56,304 nucleotides of DNA from Candidatus Heimdallarchaeota archaeon (lineage in GTDB: Archaea > Asgardarchaeota > Heimdallarchaeia > Heimdallarchaeales > Heimdallarchaeaceae): the NCBI GenBank assembly GCA_030668875.1, contig DAOVER010000022.1:1-56304 (forward strand), written 5' to 3'. The translations under genes and the position numbers were made by a program. Every line of letters starts with the position of its first letter. Position 1 is the first letter of the stretch. Under the pieces are notes generated by a model, which worked only from the letters and a program-made list of their open reading frames with translations, did not search any database and was not told the origin of the DNA. This document shows positions 45,861-54,940 of the stretch, piece after piece.

Positions 45861-46877
45861 ATGGCTGCAAAGAATAAAATTATTATATTCAGCATTATAT
45901 CTTTACTAGTTGTAACAGGTACTGGAATAGGGATATATTTTGGCTTTTTCTATGAAAATAATAATGGCTCTGATACTGACACGGTAATTTTATCATTAGT
46001 AAGTGAAAATACAAATAAAAATTATACAATGTCGGATTTACAAACCCTCCCCAGTGTTTCAGGTCTGGGAGGATATAAGAAGACAACAGGGACAATCGTT
46101 GGACCTTCAACTTACAAAGGAGTAACAATTATTTCTTTGCTGGATGATATAGGAGGAATATTACCTTCTTCTGATTTAATAATAAGAGCAACTGATGGAT
46201 ATGTAGTATCCTATTCCTATTCTATGGTTGCTGGTCAAGTTACAGCTTATGACAATGAAACTGGAGCCAATTTAGGGATTAATGAATTTGAGATGATTTT
46301 AGCATACGAGCAAGATGGGAATACTCTTGCTACAGCTGATGGTCCTTTAAGAATAGTCTATCTGTCTGATGAAGGGTATTTATCAGATGGAAATCTTTGG
46401 GCTAAGAAAGTACAAGAAATAGAAATCAAATCGGTAACTGAATCATGGATAGTATATCTTTATGGAATAACAAATGACAGTGTTAATCGCCCTTTTTTTG
46501 AATCAAAAATGGCAAGTGGGGACGCACATACCATAGCATTCTACGAGATGCAAGACGGAGATAGAATTAATACATATGCAGGAATCCCACTATGGACAAT
46601 TATCTCTATTATCGATGGAGAACTGGAAGATAGCACTTCATATACGTTCAATGAATCTTTAGCACTAGATGGTTATGATATCCTCTTGAAAAATTCAGAT
46701 GAAGAAATAATAACGCTCAATAGCAGTGTTGTTTCACATAATGATGATATCCTTTTAGCAGTTAAGAGGAATTCATTATTCTTACCTCTCAATGAAGCAC
46801 CTTTGCGTTTGGTTGGAAATGCATTGAACGACATACAGATGATCGGAAAGATTGTAGAAATTTGGATTGTTTTTTAA
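45861..46877 (+). CDS. Exported protein with two sulfite-oxidase-fold (molybdopterin-binding-like) domains, no Cys
   Basis: This 338-residue protein has an N-terminal membrane anchor or signal (residues 6-29). Two related domains follow. The first (about 40-190) shows the pattern YTMSDLQTLPSV...YKGVTIISLLDDIGG...ILAYEQDGNTL...GPLRIVYL of the oxidoreductase molybdopterin-binding-like fold. The second (about 195-338) repeats it in weaker form (YAGIPLWTIISIID...APLRLVG). The protein has no Cys at all, so it lacks the molybdenum ligand and is unlikely to be a molybdoenzyme; a binding or scaffolding role outside the cell is more likely. It precedes an ABC exporter pair with its own promoter. Confidence 0.65.
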   Translation: MAAKNKIIIFSIISLLVVTGTGIGIYFGFFYENNNGSDTDTVILSLVSENTNKNYTMSDLQTLPSVSGLGGYKKTTGTIVGPSTYKGVTIISLLDDIGGILPSSDLIIRATDGYVVSYSYSMVAGQVTAYDNETGANLGINEFEMILAYEQDGNTLATADGPLRIVYLSDEGYLSDGNLWAKKVQEIEIKSVTESWIVYLYGITNDSVNRPFFESKMASGDAHTIAFYEMQDGDRINTYAGIPLWTIISIIDGELEDSTSYTFNESLALDGYDILLKNSDEEIITLNSSVVSHNDDILLAVKRNSLFLPLNEAPLRLVGNALNDIQMIGKIVEIWIVF

Positions 46878-46948
46878 AATTCGCTTAATAATCACTTTTA
46901 TTAAGGAAAATATGAAAGAAAACCAAAACAATATTGCTTTGTTTTTGG

Positions 46949-46988
46949 TTTATATATTCAAAAGAATCATAAATTCTGAAAGAGGTGA
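46949..46988 (+). promoter_or_regulatory. TATA box and ribosome site of the ABC exporter operon
   Basis: TTTATATATT at 46949-46958 predicts a start near 46978. AGAGGTGA at 46981-46988 then lies four bases before TTG 46993. This pair decides the start against the upstream ATGs at 46867 and 46912. Confidence 0.6.
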
Positions 46989-46992
46989 ATCA

Positions 46993-48837
46993 TTGGCAAT
47001 CCAAACTACCGCTCTAGAAACAGGGGAATTCTTTGACCCCATTATGGTCAAATATAATAAGAAAAATCACATCAGATGGATTCTTAGCCATGTTTTTGCT
47101 TATAAAAAACTTCTTGCCTTATTTATGTTATTTGCAACTATATCAATTGCAATTAATACAATAAATCCAATAATCACAGGACGATACTTAATTGATGCAA
47201 TTTATGAAAAGAATTGGGAAGGTGTAAAAAATTACGCGGTAATAATTCTAGGATTAACAGTTTTGAGGGGATTTGTTGATTTTGGAGCCAGTGTTGTAAT
47301 TGAAGTCACATCTCAAAAATTGGAGAGAGATATTAGAGACGAATATTATGCATCGATGTTATCTAAGAGCATGACTTTCCATGATGAAGTGAAGGCTGGT
47401 GATGTGATGGCACGAGCTACATTTGATACAAGAATGGTTAATTATTTAGTAAATCCTTGTATACATCTTCTGTTTGCAGCGTTTGTAGGAGTAGCATTTG
47501 CAATGGGTGGAATGTTGTTTATTGACCCTCTTTGGAATGGTATACCCATCTTGTGGTTACTACCTTTGACAATTTCCGTTCCAATCTTCTTCTTAGCTCG
47601 AAGATATTTCAAATCTATAGGTCCTATTTCTATGGAGATCCAGAGATCCTACTCTGGTTTGTCCTCATATCTCCAAGAAAAATTACTAGGTATTAGCGTA
47701 GTAAAGATATTTGCAAGAAACCAACATGAAAGGATTGAGTTTAGAGACAAGAATGACACTTTATCTGATCAGATAATTAAAAGAGGTCAGTTAAGATCCA
47801 AATTCTATCCCGTTCTGTTAGTTGGTATTAGTGTGGGGATGGCTGTCGTTTATGGTGTGATTTTGATTCAAGTTGGAATCTTTGACATAGGCAGATTGTA
47901 CTCCTATGTAATGCTAATGGGAAATCTTTTCTTCCCTATTTGGGTTCTCTCTTGGAGTCTTGTTCTCACACAAATGGGTTTAGCTGGTGCTAAAAGAATT
48001 ACTGAAATCCTCACTAAACAGACAATAATCCCCAGACCAGAAAATCCGATTATTATTGAAAAAGCTAAAGGTGGTATTGAATTTAGAAATGTATCTTTTT
48101 CTTATGATGGAAAAACAAAAGTAGTTAATGAAGTTACATTTAAGATCCCTCCAGGAAGTCGAACGGCCATAGTTGGGCCCGCGGGTTGTGGAAAGACAAC
48201 TATGATGAAATTACTTACGCGATTATATGATGTCGAATCTGGATCTATCCTTTTAGATAATCAAGATGTTCGGAATCTGTCGTTTGACACAATCAGGAAC
48301 AATGTTGGAGTGATTGAACAGGATGTCATACTCTTCTCAGGGACAGTTAAGCAAAATATAGCTTATGGTAAACCTGATTCGACAGAAGAGGACATAATTC
48401 AAGCTGCGAAATTAGCGCAAGCTCATGAATTTATTGAAGTTTTTGATAAGAAATATGAAACTGTAGTAGGAGAAAGAGGAATGACTCTCTCTGGTGGTCA
48501 AAAACAGCGTTTAGCTATAGCCAGAATGATACTCTCTGATCCTCAAATTCTAGTTTTTGATGACGCTACTTCAAGTGTTGATAGTGAAACAGAAGATCTT
48601 ATTCAAAAGGCGATTAACCAAGTTCTTCAAAACAGAACTAGTTTCATAATTACTCATCGTTTGAGTACAATACGTATTTCTGATTTAATAATTGTTATGA
48701 AACAAGGAAAGATAGTTGCAATGGGTAAACACGATGAACTCTTAAAAACATCAGTAGATTATTGGCGTGTTTTTGCTAGATTCTCAGAAATACGTGACAA
48801 ATTCATTAAACCAGATGAGGATAGGAGGATTGATTAA
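46993..48837 (+). CDS. ABC exporter half-transporter, degenerate-site subunit
   Basis: This half-transporter of about 614 residues has six transmembrane helices followed by a nucleotide-binding domain. Walker A is GPAGCGKTT (about 395), signature LSGGQKQR (about 498), and Walker B VFDDATSSVD (about 519), where the catalytic Glu is replaced by Asp; the H-loop is ITHRLS. This matches the non-canonical half of heterodimeric exporters such as TM287/288. Stop and next start are adjacent (TAAATG). The start is TTG 46993, supported by the TATA and AGAGGTGA upstream. The earlier in-frame region (46867-46992) precedes the predicted transcript start. Cargo is unknown; the family covers drugs, lipids and peptides. 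Confidence 0.88.
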   Translation: MAIQTTALETGEFFDPIMVKYNKKNHIRWILSHVFAYKKLLALFMLFATISIAINTINPIITGRYLIDAIYEKNWEGVKNYAVIILGLTVLRGFVDFGASVVIEVTSQKLERDIRDEYYASMLSKSMTFHDEVKAGDVMARATFDTRMVNYLVNPCIHLLFAAFVGVAFAMGGMLFIDPLWNGIPILWLLPLTISVPIFFLARRYFKSIGPISMEIQRSYSGLSSYLQEKLLGISVVKIFARNQHERIEFRDKNDTLSDQIIKRGQLRSKFYPVLLVGISVGMAVVYGVILIQVGIFDIGRLYSYVMLMGNLFFPIWVLSWSLVLTQMGLAGAKRITEILTKQTIIPRPENPIIIEKAKGGIEFRNVSFSYDGKTKVVNEVTFKIPPGSRTAIVGPAGCGKTTMMKLLTRLYDVESGSILLDNQDVRNLSFDTIRNNVGVIEQDVILFSGTVKQNIAYGKPDSTEEDIIQAAKLAQAHEFIEVFDKKYETVVGERGMTLSGGQKQRLAIARMILSDPQILVFDDATSSVDSETEDLIQKAINQVLQNRTSFIITHRLSTIRISDLIIVMKQGKIVAMGKHDELLKTSVDYWRVFARFSEIRDKFIKPDEDRRID

Positions 48838-50721
48838 ATGGGTTTCATTGATAATATCCCTGACGAAAAATATGATCGTAAGTATGGTGATTTTTACCTC
48901 TTTAAACGACTCTTTACTTATATGGGAAAACATGATCTACCAACATTTTTGAAGGTCCTAGGATGGATGCTAATAACAACAGGTTCTAGCATAGGTATTC
49001 CTTATTTAATAAAATTCGTAATAGATTTTGTTGAACAAGGAATTATTTTTAGAGTCATGGATGTTTCTGAATATCTTGATTTAGTTTCACGGGGTACTAC
49101 TCCAGGTGAAATAGGCTATCTGGTCTACATTCTAGCAGCTGGTGTTACAATTCTTTATGCAATAAATTGGCTTGGTCAGTATCGTGCAAATTATCTTCTA
49201 GCCACTCTAGGTGGGAATCTTTTAAGAGATGTAAGAAAGGATTGTTATGAAAAATTATTGATTCAAGATATGACTTTCTATGATGAAAACAAGAGTGGAA
49301 AGTTAGTAAGTAGGGTTACCTCAGACACAGATACAATTGGAAATATGGTAAATCTAACAACATCATTTCTTATCAACAGTTTTGTAATGCTAACAATAAT
49401 GGTGATTCTCTTAGTCACAGATGTTCGACTTGCTTTGATTGCTTTATCGACTTTACCTTTTCTATTTGGTGTTGCAATGGGAGCTAGAATACTTGCAAAA
49501 CGAACATCGAAAAAATGGCGAAAAACTATAGCTATATTGAATGCTAACGTGTCAGAATCAATATCTGGAATAGAGATAACTAAATCATTTAATCAAGAAG
49601 AAGAAGGATTTGCAAGGTTTAAGGAAATTAACCAAAATAATTATCGTGCTGCATTTTTCAGAGCGATTGGAATAAGTATATATTTTCCTTTCGTTGAAAT
49701 GATTTTCGGGGTTGGAACTTTTCTCATACTATATTTTGGAGGAAATTGGACAATAATAACAGAGAGGATCGAGATCTCAACACTGATATTTTTCATTTTA
49801 ATGCTCAATAGATTTTTCTTTCCTCTAATGCAAATAACTCAGTTCTTTAATCAGTTTGAAGCGGGATTGGCAGCTGTAGAAAGAATCTTCAGTCTGATGG
49901 ATAGCAATCCAGATGTTGTTGAAGTTGAAGATCCAATTAGCATTAAAGAAGTGAAAGGGGATATAACATTCAAAGATATGAAGTTTTTCTATCTACCAAA
50001 GGAACCACTCTACAAACAATTCACTCTGCATATCCCTTCAGGACAAACATGTGCAATCGTTGGTAAAACTGGTGCAGGTAAATCCACCTTGATATCCTTA
50101 ATCTCCCGATTTTACGATGTTAAAGAAGGAGAAATCTTGGTTGACGGAGTAGATATCAGAAATTACAAATTAGAAGAGTATAGAAACCAGATTGGTATTG
50201 TTTTACAAGATAATATACTCTTTTCTGGTTCGATAGAAGATAACATCCGATACGGGAAACTTGATGCAACACGTGAAGAAGTTACTGAAGCTGCAAAATT
50301 AGTTTATGCTTGGGAATTTATCCAAAGTTTACCTGATGGTTTGGACACTGAAGTTGGGGAAAAAGGAACGAAATTATCCGCCGGACAGAAACAGCTAGTT
50401 GCGTTTGCAAGAGCACTTCTATCGGATCCTAAGATTCTAATTCTGGATGAAGCTACTAGTGCAATCGATGCATATACAGAATCCTTAATCCAAGAAGCAC
50501 TAAAGATTCTGCTGAAAGATAGAACTGCAATAATAATCGCTCATAGACTCACAACAGTTGAAAATTCTGATAGGATTATTGTAATCGATGATGCTCTCAT
50601 TCAAGAAGAAGGAACCCATAATGAATTAATGGCAAAACGTGGAAAATATTGGAAACTATATGATCTATACTTCAGACATCAATCATTAGATTACGGAGAT
50701 AACAACAAAAGTACAAATTAA
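48838..50721 (+). CDS. ABC exporter half-transporter, catalytic-site subunit
   Basis: This 627-residue partner has the same layout (transmembrane domain to about 340, nucleotide-binding domain after). Walker A is GKTGAGKST (about 408), Walker B LILDEATSAID with the catalytic Glu (about 534), and H-loop IAHRLTTV. Its signature motif is LSAGQKQL rather than LSGGQ. In the head-to-tail dimer this altered signature faces the Asp-type Walker B of the partner, so both deviations fall in one composite site, leaving the other site fully canonical. The start directly follows the previous stop, with GGAGGAT upstream, so expression is coupled. Confidence 0.9.
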   Translation: MGFIDNIPDEKYDRKYGDFYLFKRLFTYMGKHDLPTFLKVLGWMLITTGSSIGIPYLIKFVIDFVEQGIIFRVMDVSEYLDLVSRGTTPGEIGYLVYILAAGVTILYAINWLGQYRANYLLATLGGNLLRDVRKDCYEKLLIQDMTFYDENKSGKLVSRVTSDTDTIGNMVNLTTSFLINSFVMLTIMVILLVTDVRLALIALSTLPFLFGVAMGARILAKRTSKKWRKTIAILNANVSESISGIEITKSFNQEEEGFARFKEINQNNYRAAFFRAIGISIYFPFVEMIFGVGTFLILYFGGNWTIITERIEISTLIFFILMLNRFFFPLMQITQFFNQFEAGLAAVERIFSLMDSNPDVVEVEDPISIKEVKGDITFKDMKFFYLPKEPLYKQFTLHIPSGQTCAIVGKTGAGKSTLISLISRFYDVKEGEILVDGVDIRNYKLEEYRNQIGIVLQDNILFSGSIEDNIRYGKLDATREEVTEAAKLVYAWEFIQSLPDGLDTEVGEKGTKLSAGQKQLVAFARALLSDPKILILDEATSAIDAYTESLIQEALKILLKDRTAIIIAHRLTTVENSDRIIVIDDALIQEEGTHNELMAKRGKYWKLYDLYFRHQSLDYGDNNKSTN

Positions 50722-50748
50722 CTTTGATTTCGATACTTTTTCCAAGAT

Positions 50749-52149
50749 CTATTCCCAAACTTCTATTACCTTTTTCATGCAAACAATCGCTTCTAACTCG
50801 TGCTTCTTTAGAAGTCCCATAAGGTTTATTGCCCTCTTACATTTGTCTTCAGTAACGGAATCAAAACCTCTCCTTGGAAATAATTTTGATAATTCCTTGT
50901 ATATTTTTACAACTTTTTGGTATTCATAGAAAGTTTGATACAGCTCATTGATTTGAGGAGTCCCCCTGTAAAGTTTGATGAGTTTACCTAAATACTCTAC
51001 AACACTTTTCCGCGCATCGAGATAAGAATTAATCATGTATTGGTTTCCAAAGTATTTTGTATCTTCGGTAAAACCTTCCTCTAACTGCTCAATCCATGTG
51101 TCATAAGCATCAACTCCAGAAACAAAGATTTTGAAAGCAAGTTTCTTACTTTCAGCAAACCGAATTGCACGTTTAATCGATTCTTTGTGATCTTTACTCT
51201 CAATTTTCGAATCTATTTTCCGATCAAACATATATGCATAAACTGCTCCCTCAGCATCTAATTTATTATAAGGGATTTGATTTCTAAATCTCTCATCAAG
51301 TGTATGAATTGAGCTCACAATGTAGTTATCGTTGTTATATCCATTTACTATACCGTATTCGGGAACATGAACTCCCCATAGCACGACAGGTTTGTTCTTA
51401 TCTATTTCTTTCTTAATTATTTCAAATAAGTTCTTGGCTCTAACATCGTCCCTCATAGACAATGGTTTTGAATATGAAAAATCAGAAGGCAAAGATTCAG
51501 ATTCGTGATATGTTTTTATCTTCCATCCAAATTTTGAAAGAGACTTTACAATTATATCGAATCCAAGATGTGAAGTTGGGCTTGAAGGCCATAATCCTTT
51601 TTTTGGCACATTCAATAAGAACCCGTAGCCTGTAAACCCTGCGATTTCATCTGCGGTAACTTTGCACCCTAAAGAGTTGAGCGCCCCCGTCATAGCACCT
51701 ACAAACGTCAGAAAGTGTTTTTGAAACCTAGCTTCTTTTGAGATTTTCTTCTTGATTCCATTATGTTCCGTTCTGAGTTTGTAAGCTATATTATACCGTC
51801 TTTGACGCTGTTCGGTTTCCTCTTTTGATTTGAATGAGGATGATTTGTAAATATTGAAGTTTTCCCTAAGGAAATCCAGACCATCATCTGAAATCTTATA
51901 CTCCCCTCTAGTTATTCTTTCAATCAACTTTGAACTCAACAAAAGATTGATGTGATGTGCAACAGCAGTTTTTCCCAATTTCAGCTCTTTTTCAATAGAA
52001 GTAAGCAATTTAGGACCATCTAGAAGTAAAGACATAATGTAGATTCGTTTTTTATTCCCTAAACTACTAAGTATGTCAGAAAACCCTTCTAAGAAGTCAA
52101 AGATTTTCTGTTGAAGTTCTTTGTTGTCGCTATCCTCTCTATCACTCAT
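50749..52149 (-). CDS. Winged-helix regulator fused to BtrH/C39-peptidase-like domain
   Basis: This 466-residue protein has an ArsR-type winged helix at about 20-100 (LGNKKRIYIMSLLLDGPKLL, KTAVAHHINLLLSSKLIERI), a basic linker, and from about 145 a domain resembling BtrH_N/C39-like papain folds (FVGAMTGALNSLG, GFTGYGFLLNVPKKGLWPSSP, then EIDKNKPVVLWGVHVPEYGIVNGYNNDNY). The usual N-terminal catalytic Cys position is not a Cys, so it may bind rather than cut. A helical C-terminal part (about 330-466) follows. It is convergent with the ABC exporter and could control it in response to a peptide or aminoacylated ligand; that role is inference. Confidence 0.6.
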   Translation of the reverse strand: MSDREDSDNKELQQKIFDFLEGFSDILSSLGNKKRIYIMSLLLDGPKLLTSIEKELKLGKTAVAHHINLLLSSKLIERITRGEYKISDDGLDFLRENFNIYKSSSFKSKEETEQRQRRYNIAYKLRTEHNGIKKKISKEARFQKHFLTFVGAMTGALNSLGCKVTADEIAGFTGYGFLLNVPKKGLWPSSPTSHLGFDIIVKSLSKFGWKIKTYHESESLPSDFSYSKPLSMRDDVRAKNLFEIIKKEIDKNKPVVLWGVHVPEYGIVNGYNNDNYIVSSIHTLDERFRNQIPYNKLDAEGAVYAYMFDRKIDSKIESKDHKESIKRAIRFAESKKLAFKIFVSGVDAYDTWIEQLEEGFTEDTKYFGNQYMINSYLDARKSVVEYLGKLIKLYRGTPQINELYQTFYEYQKVVKIYKELSKLFPRRGFDSVTEDKCKRAINLMGLLKKHELEAIVCMKKVIEVWE

Positions 52150-52259
52150 CTTCTACACCCTAAGTTTCTTATTAGATATTAAAAATATAGTGGATAGAAG
52201 GGAAGTTAGATCTTGCTGACTCTTTCTTTCCAATCAAATTCATCTATATCAATAGATCT

Positions 52260-53597
52260 CTACTTTTGTTTTTCAGCGATTCTTGCAGCTATCACATCTA
52301 AATTGTTGAAATTATTATGTTTTCTTTGTAGTTGTACTGTATTCCTATTTGTTTTGGAAGAATTGCTTTCTTTGATCATTCTAAAACTTATGAATTCACG
52401 AAATGAGAAATTATTGATGTTCAATTTGCTTCGTAAAATCTCTCTTATAGTGAGGATTTCAAGAACCATTGCAGTTGTGATGGTGAGAATCACTTTCATA
52501 GAAAAATCGATTTCAAAAAAAATATTTGTGACTTCTAGAACTCCAAAGATACTTAGTAGAAATATAATAGGTAGTAGTATAAAGAGCAAAAAATAACTGG
52601 TGAATTTCGCATCAATTATTTTTTCTTTTCTCTGAAGAAATCTTATTGAAAATAACACAGTGTTATGGATTAATATTGAAGTGAATATGATAGCTGAAAC
52701 TACACCTAAAGATGAGTTTTGTGTAATATATGCAATACCTATCATGAAAACCAAGATTGCTTCTAGTCCGATAATAAGGCTATTAGTAGTGATTTTCACC
52801 CTAGATTCTTTTTTATAGCGAAGTTTTTCTATAAACTCATAATCGTCAACTGATTCTTCCTTTAGCCGTTCTTCTATTTTTATTGCTTGTCCAATATAAT
52901 TCACTTTTCTTCTTCTTCTTTTTCTTACATGTCCAGTTAAAATAAACTTTCTCAGCAGAGTAAAGTCAACTATTAATTTGATTCCTATTGCTACTATGAA
53001 GATAGATTCCCCTATACCATTAAAAATGAAAATCATTTTTGTAACTATATCATCACTTACTAGAGATGCTACTCCACCAATTAAAGAAAGAATAAGGTAA
53101 TAACAACCATAAGCTAGATACGTCCAGGAGCTGATACTGAAATCAGTGTAAAATTCGATTTTATCAAAAACTTTTTTCAAATAATAGAAACCCAACACTC
53201 TTGAGAATAAAGTTAGGAGAAGAGTGATCGTTGCAATCATAAACCACCCAAAGAAAGCGATGTCTACAACTATTGCTACACCATATGTTATTAACCATAT
53301 ACTTGCTGCTTTTCCAGCTTTTGTAGCTTGATATTGAAATGAATCTTTTGTTATTTTCTGAATTCCTATTGCAATCGGAATCAAACTACATGCAGTAAAA
53401 GCGAATAAAATATAGCCTAAAAAGGGAATTCTTTGAGACCACCCTTTAAAATATTCGTCAACAAGGTTTAGAAAACCAGCGATGATAAAAAGAGCACTCC
53501 CAAAATATATTGCTAAAATATACCTTTTTACTCTCTTCTCATCTATCGCTGGAATCTTCTTGTCCCTTGTAATATTTTCTGGTGGAATTGTGTTTAT
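52260..53597 (-). CDS. Multi-span membrane protein, 5' end without canonical start
   Basis: The frame encodes about ten hydrophobic segments and charged loops; the first TTG is at 53384. The same frame stays open up to 53633 and encodes two more convincing membrane spans (KRYILAIYFGSALFIIAGF and IPFLGYILFAFTACSLIPI), so the real protein starts earlier. That stretch contains no ATG, GTG or TTG. An ATA at 53597 preceded by GGTGA at four bases is the best available start; otherwise the gene has lost its 5' end. I recognise no family. Confidence 0.5.
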   Translation of the reverse strand: MNTIPPENITRDKKIPAIDEKRVKRYILAIYFGSALFIIAGFLNLVDEYFKGWSQRIPFLGYILFAFTACSLIPIAIGIQKITKDSFQYQATKAGKAASIWLITYGVAIVVDIAFFGWFMIATITLLLTLFSRVLGFYYLKKVFDKIEFYTDFSISSWTYLAYGCYYLILSLIGGVASLVSDDIVTKMIFIFNGIGESIFIVAIGIKLIVDFTLLRKFILTGHVRKRRRRKVNYIGQAIKIEERLKEESVDDYEFIEKLRYKKESRVKITTNSLIIGLEAILVFMIGIAYITQNSSLGVVSAIIFTSILIHNTVLFSIRFLQRKEKIIDAKFTSYFLLFILLPIIFLLSIFGVLEVTNIFFEIDFSMKVILTITTAMVLEILTIREILRSKLNINNFSFREFISFRMIKESNSSKTNRNTVQLQRKHNNFNNLDVIAARIAEKQK

Positions 53598-53689
53598 TTC
53601 ATCACCGTATATAACTGAAGAGTGAAATTTTGCTCAATCTTGCCAAAGGAGGAAAAAGAAAAAAAAAGAAGAACATGGCTGTGAGTATA

Positions 53690-54007
53690 GACAATGGGAT
53701 GGTGTATTCAGAGAATAATCATATCTATGGTAACCATTTCATTGATAATTATGAAGATAATTGGAGAAAAGCTCAAGCATATGATGAAGGACACGACAAT
53801 CTTTGGTACAATCAACAAACGAATACAGGAAATTATTGGTCTGATTGTTCAGAAAAGGAATACATCATTGATGGTTATGCCGATGCCACAGATCCTTACC
53901 CAATCGAAGAAACAGAGCAAGTTACAGGAGAAGGACTGGTTTTTCTAATTATACCCTTTTTAATACTTGCAATCATTAGAAGGAAGAGATTGAAAAGAAA
54001 GAAATAG
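53690..54007 (+). pseudogene. C-terminal remnant of a parallel beta-helix (NosD-like) surface protein
   Basis: The encoded segment NNHIYGNHFIDNY, HDNLWYNQQTNTGNYWSDC and ATDPYPIEE is the typical last turn and tail of archaeal right-handed beta-helix (NosD/PbH1) surface proteins, followed by a membrane anchor and RRKRLKRKK. Such proteins are normally several hundred residues long with a signal peptide; here the 5' part is missing. An A-rich run precedes it. The frame is open from about 53630, but similarity begins near 53710. It is most likely a truncated gene. Confidence 0.65.
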
Positions 54008-54085
54008 CAAATAGAACTAATATAGTATTATAACAAATTTAATTCTCATCATCTTCACATGCTCATTCTATCAAATTCAGAACAC

Positions 54086-54098
54086 TTATAATTTTTAA
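54086..54098 (+). promoter_or_regulatory. TATA box of the broken regulator gene
   Basis: CTTATAATTTTTAAA lies about 26 bases before ATG 54120, a typical leaderless arrangement; the promoter appears intact though the gene is broken. Confidence 0.4.
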
Positions 54099-54119
54099 AT
54101 CCAATTTAATTTGAGAAAC

Positions 54120-54793
54120 ATGAGCAAATCTGGTTTCTCAAATGATATTCTTGATCTCGTTAATGATCCTATAAAAACAGCTGTTTGGTTCAAAATTATG
54201 CAAGATGATGGTAAAATTGCAAAGGAAATTTCAAAAGGTTAAATTTGATAGGAACATATGTTTACTATCATCTGAATCATTTGAAAGAAAACAAGTTAAT
54301 TACTTCAAAGTCAAAAGTAGTATTTGGTACTAATGTCATAGAAAAAATTTACAAAGTAAACCAAAAATTCTATGGTAAAGGTAAAACAGATTTAAGACCC
54401 AAGATTAGAGATTCACCTAAAAAGATGCATGATGCAATATTGTTTCAGCTCTATTTGACAGTTTTTGCAGTAGGTAGGCAAATTGTAGAAATATCCAACA
54501 TGTCTAATGCTGAGATAAAGAATCAAATCGATAACAAAACTCTTCCTTTTAGTAGATTGTTTTTTTGTAATGCTCAAGACTTACAACAAGCTACAGACAT
54601 ATTTACTGACACTATACGTTCTCTTGATTCTATAAGAGAAGGAAAAGATCAAACTGAATACAAAAAGAACAGATTATGGGATTATTCTTGGGTTAGTCTC
54701 AATGTTCAGCCGAATTATCTCTTCTTTTCATCAAAATTCGCTAATTTCTACAAATCTTTCCACAAAACTTTGATGAAAAGGAGTATGGTTTGA
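54120..54793 (+). pseudogene. Winged-helix transcription regulator disrupted by a single-base frameshift
   Basis: ATG 54120 opens a frame encoding MSKSGFSNDILDLVNDPI and on to AKEISKG, stopping at 54240-54242. The next frame continues directly with LNLIGTYVYYHLNHLKENKL and runs to 54793. Joined, they read AKEISK(E)LNLIGTYVYYHLNHL, a normal winged-helix recognition region, if one base is restored near 54237. The whole would be about 224 residues: DNA-binding domain plus a helical C-terminal part. It is either a recent mutation or a sequencing error in this AT-rich stretch. Confidence 0.65.
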
Positions 54794-54940
54794 TATGACA
54801 ATATATTATATAAAGAATCATCAAACTAAATCTTCGTCCTTTCCTTTTTATTGAATTAGTGTTGGAAAGATATCCGAGTATGAAAGAAGATGAGAGAGGG
54901 AGAGACAAAGATCATATGTCAATCCCATTCTAATAATATA

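Noticed and set aside
46867..46992. N-terminal extension of the first ABC exporter subunit
   Set aside because: A TATA box and ribosome site lie inside this stretch, placing the transcript start after it, and the residues do not resemble exporter N-termini.
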